From JBFLVQ01 sp040758525 (GTDB taxonomy: Bacteria; Acidobacteriota; Blastocatellia; Chloracidobacteriales; JADJPF01): a DNA stretch of 5,966 nt. Under the pieces are notes generated by a model that saw only the letters and a list, made by a program, of their open reading frames with translations, was not told the origin of the DNA and did no database searches. The stretch covers positions 1 through 5,966 of the forward strand of contig JBFLVQ010000597.1 in assembly GCA_040758525.1 (NCBI GenBank). The letters run 5' to 3'. This document shows positions 5,439 through 5,966 of the stretch, in pieces. The translations under genes were made by a program, and so were the position numbers. Position 1 is the first letter of the stretch, and every line of letters starts with the position of its first letter.

Positions 5439-5966
5439 TTAGTGTCTATATTCATCTCCACAGTCACCAATCAAGCTGAAAAGGTCTCTGGATCGCACTA
5501 ATACTGAATTAATCTCGGCTAGATCATCATTATCGAGCGATAGATTGAAGACTCGTATATTGTCAGCAATATGTTGGGCTATACTCAGTCTAGTGCCGAT
5601 AATTACCCCTGCTACGGCTGAACAATCGAGAATATAACGCACAGCAACATTAGCTATACTGACGCTATGTTTTTGAGCAATGGTAGAAAGGGTATAGAGT
5701 AGATCTTGAAATAGATTCCAACCACCCCAGACATCGATCATCTGTTTATATTTTCTCAGACTTGCTGTATTAATTTCCAAATGGCTTGGTTCAGATTGTC
5801 CTAAATATTTTTCAGATAACAATCCTCCACAAAGCGTGCCATAAGCAAAAAGCCAAATATTATTATCCTTACAGAACTGAGCCATCTTTACTGCTGGTCT
5901 GAGATCGATAAGTGAATATTGAACCTGATTTGAAATAATTTTAATACCATGTTTGAGGATAGTGTG
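5439..5966 (-). CDS. Aldo/keto reductase, C-terminal part (5' end outside the window)
   Basis: The frame is open to the window edge, and 175 C-terminal residues are visible. An ATG at 5885 is internal: the 27 codons before it encode conserved family sequence (KIISNQVQYSLIDLRPAVK). Aldo/keto reductases are NAD(P)H-dependent (beta/alpha)8-barrel oxidoreductases that reduce aldehydes and ketones. The visible half holds the barrel strand with SNQVQYSL, the loop segment WLFAYGTLCGGLLSEKYLG, and the nucleotide-binding segment GVIIGTRLSIAQHIADN, whose Arg is at the place that usually contacts the NADPH 2'-phosphate. The catalytic Asp-Tyr-Lys-His residues are expected before the window edge and are not visible. 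It ends with LIGDCGDEYRH. It lies on the same strand as the sigma-ankyrin gene, 167 bases upstream of it. The substrate is unknown. Confidence 0.9.
   Translation of the reverse strand, partial: HTILKHGIKIISNQVQYSLIDLRPAVKMAQFCKDNNIWLFAYGTLCGGLLSEKYLGQSEPSHLEINTASLRKYKQMIDVWGGWNLFQDLLYTLSTIAQKHSVSIANVAVRYILDCSAVAGVIIGTRLSIAQHIADNIRVFNLSLDNDDLAEINSVLVRSRDLFSLIGDCGDEYRH

Overview
The window looks like accessory or gene-sparse chromosomal (possibly plasmid) DNA from a free-living bacterium of moderate GC. The gene families point to the Chloroflexota, perhaps a Ktedonobacteria-like lineage: a topoisomerase III with several zinc ribbons, an ankyrin family beginning 'IFEAAATGQTE..', an antibiotic-biosynthesis-monooxygenase-like protein, and an aldo/keto reductase ending 'GDCGDEYRH'. 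This assignment is inference from family resemblance only; there is no rRNA or other taxonomic marker here.

Layout. On the plus strand, bases 1-1880 hold the 3' part of a type IA DNA topoisomerase III. It runs tail to tail, with only 3 bases between stop codons, into a minus-strand single-domain cupin gene (1884-2300). Bases 2301-2697 contain no intact gene. They do contain a minus-strand reading frame, without a start codon, whose product (2391 to about 2579) looks like the C-terminal part of an IS4/IS701-type transposase, so an old insertion sequence has decayed here. Next on the minus strand is an ABM-fold protein (2698-3042). It is preceded by a 157-base gap with a TTGACA box and a 7+7 inverted repeat.

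The most interesting part is a minus-strand two-gene unit at 3200-5271. The first gene encodes an ECF-type sigma factor (sigma-2 and sigma-4) fused to a C-terminal ankyrin-repeat domain of about 220 residues. The second starts 38 bases downstream and encodes a stand-alone ankyrin protein collinear with the sigma factor's ankyrin domain over its whole length. It has an N-terminal signal or anchor sequence, but also a second in-frame ATG with its own good ribosome binding site just after that signal. The pair may therefore be a transcription factor with a built-in protein-interaction domain plus a partner copy of that domain, made in exported and/or cytosolic form. No function is established by the sequence.

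Upstream of the sigma gene, at the right edge on the same strand, is the C-terminal part of an aldo/keto reductase. I see no tRNA, rRNA, CRISPR array, replication origin or complete insertion sequence.
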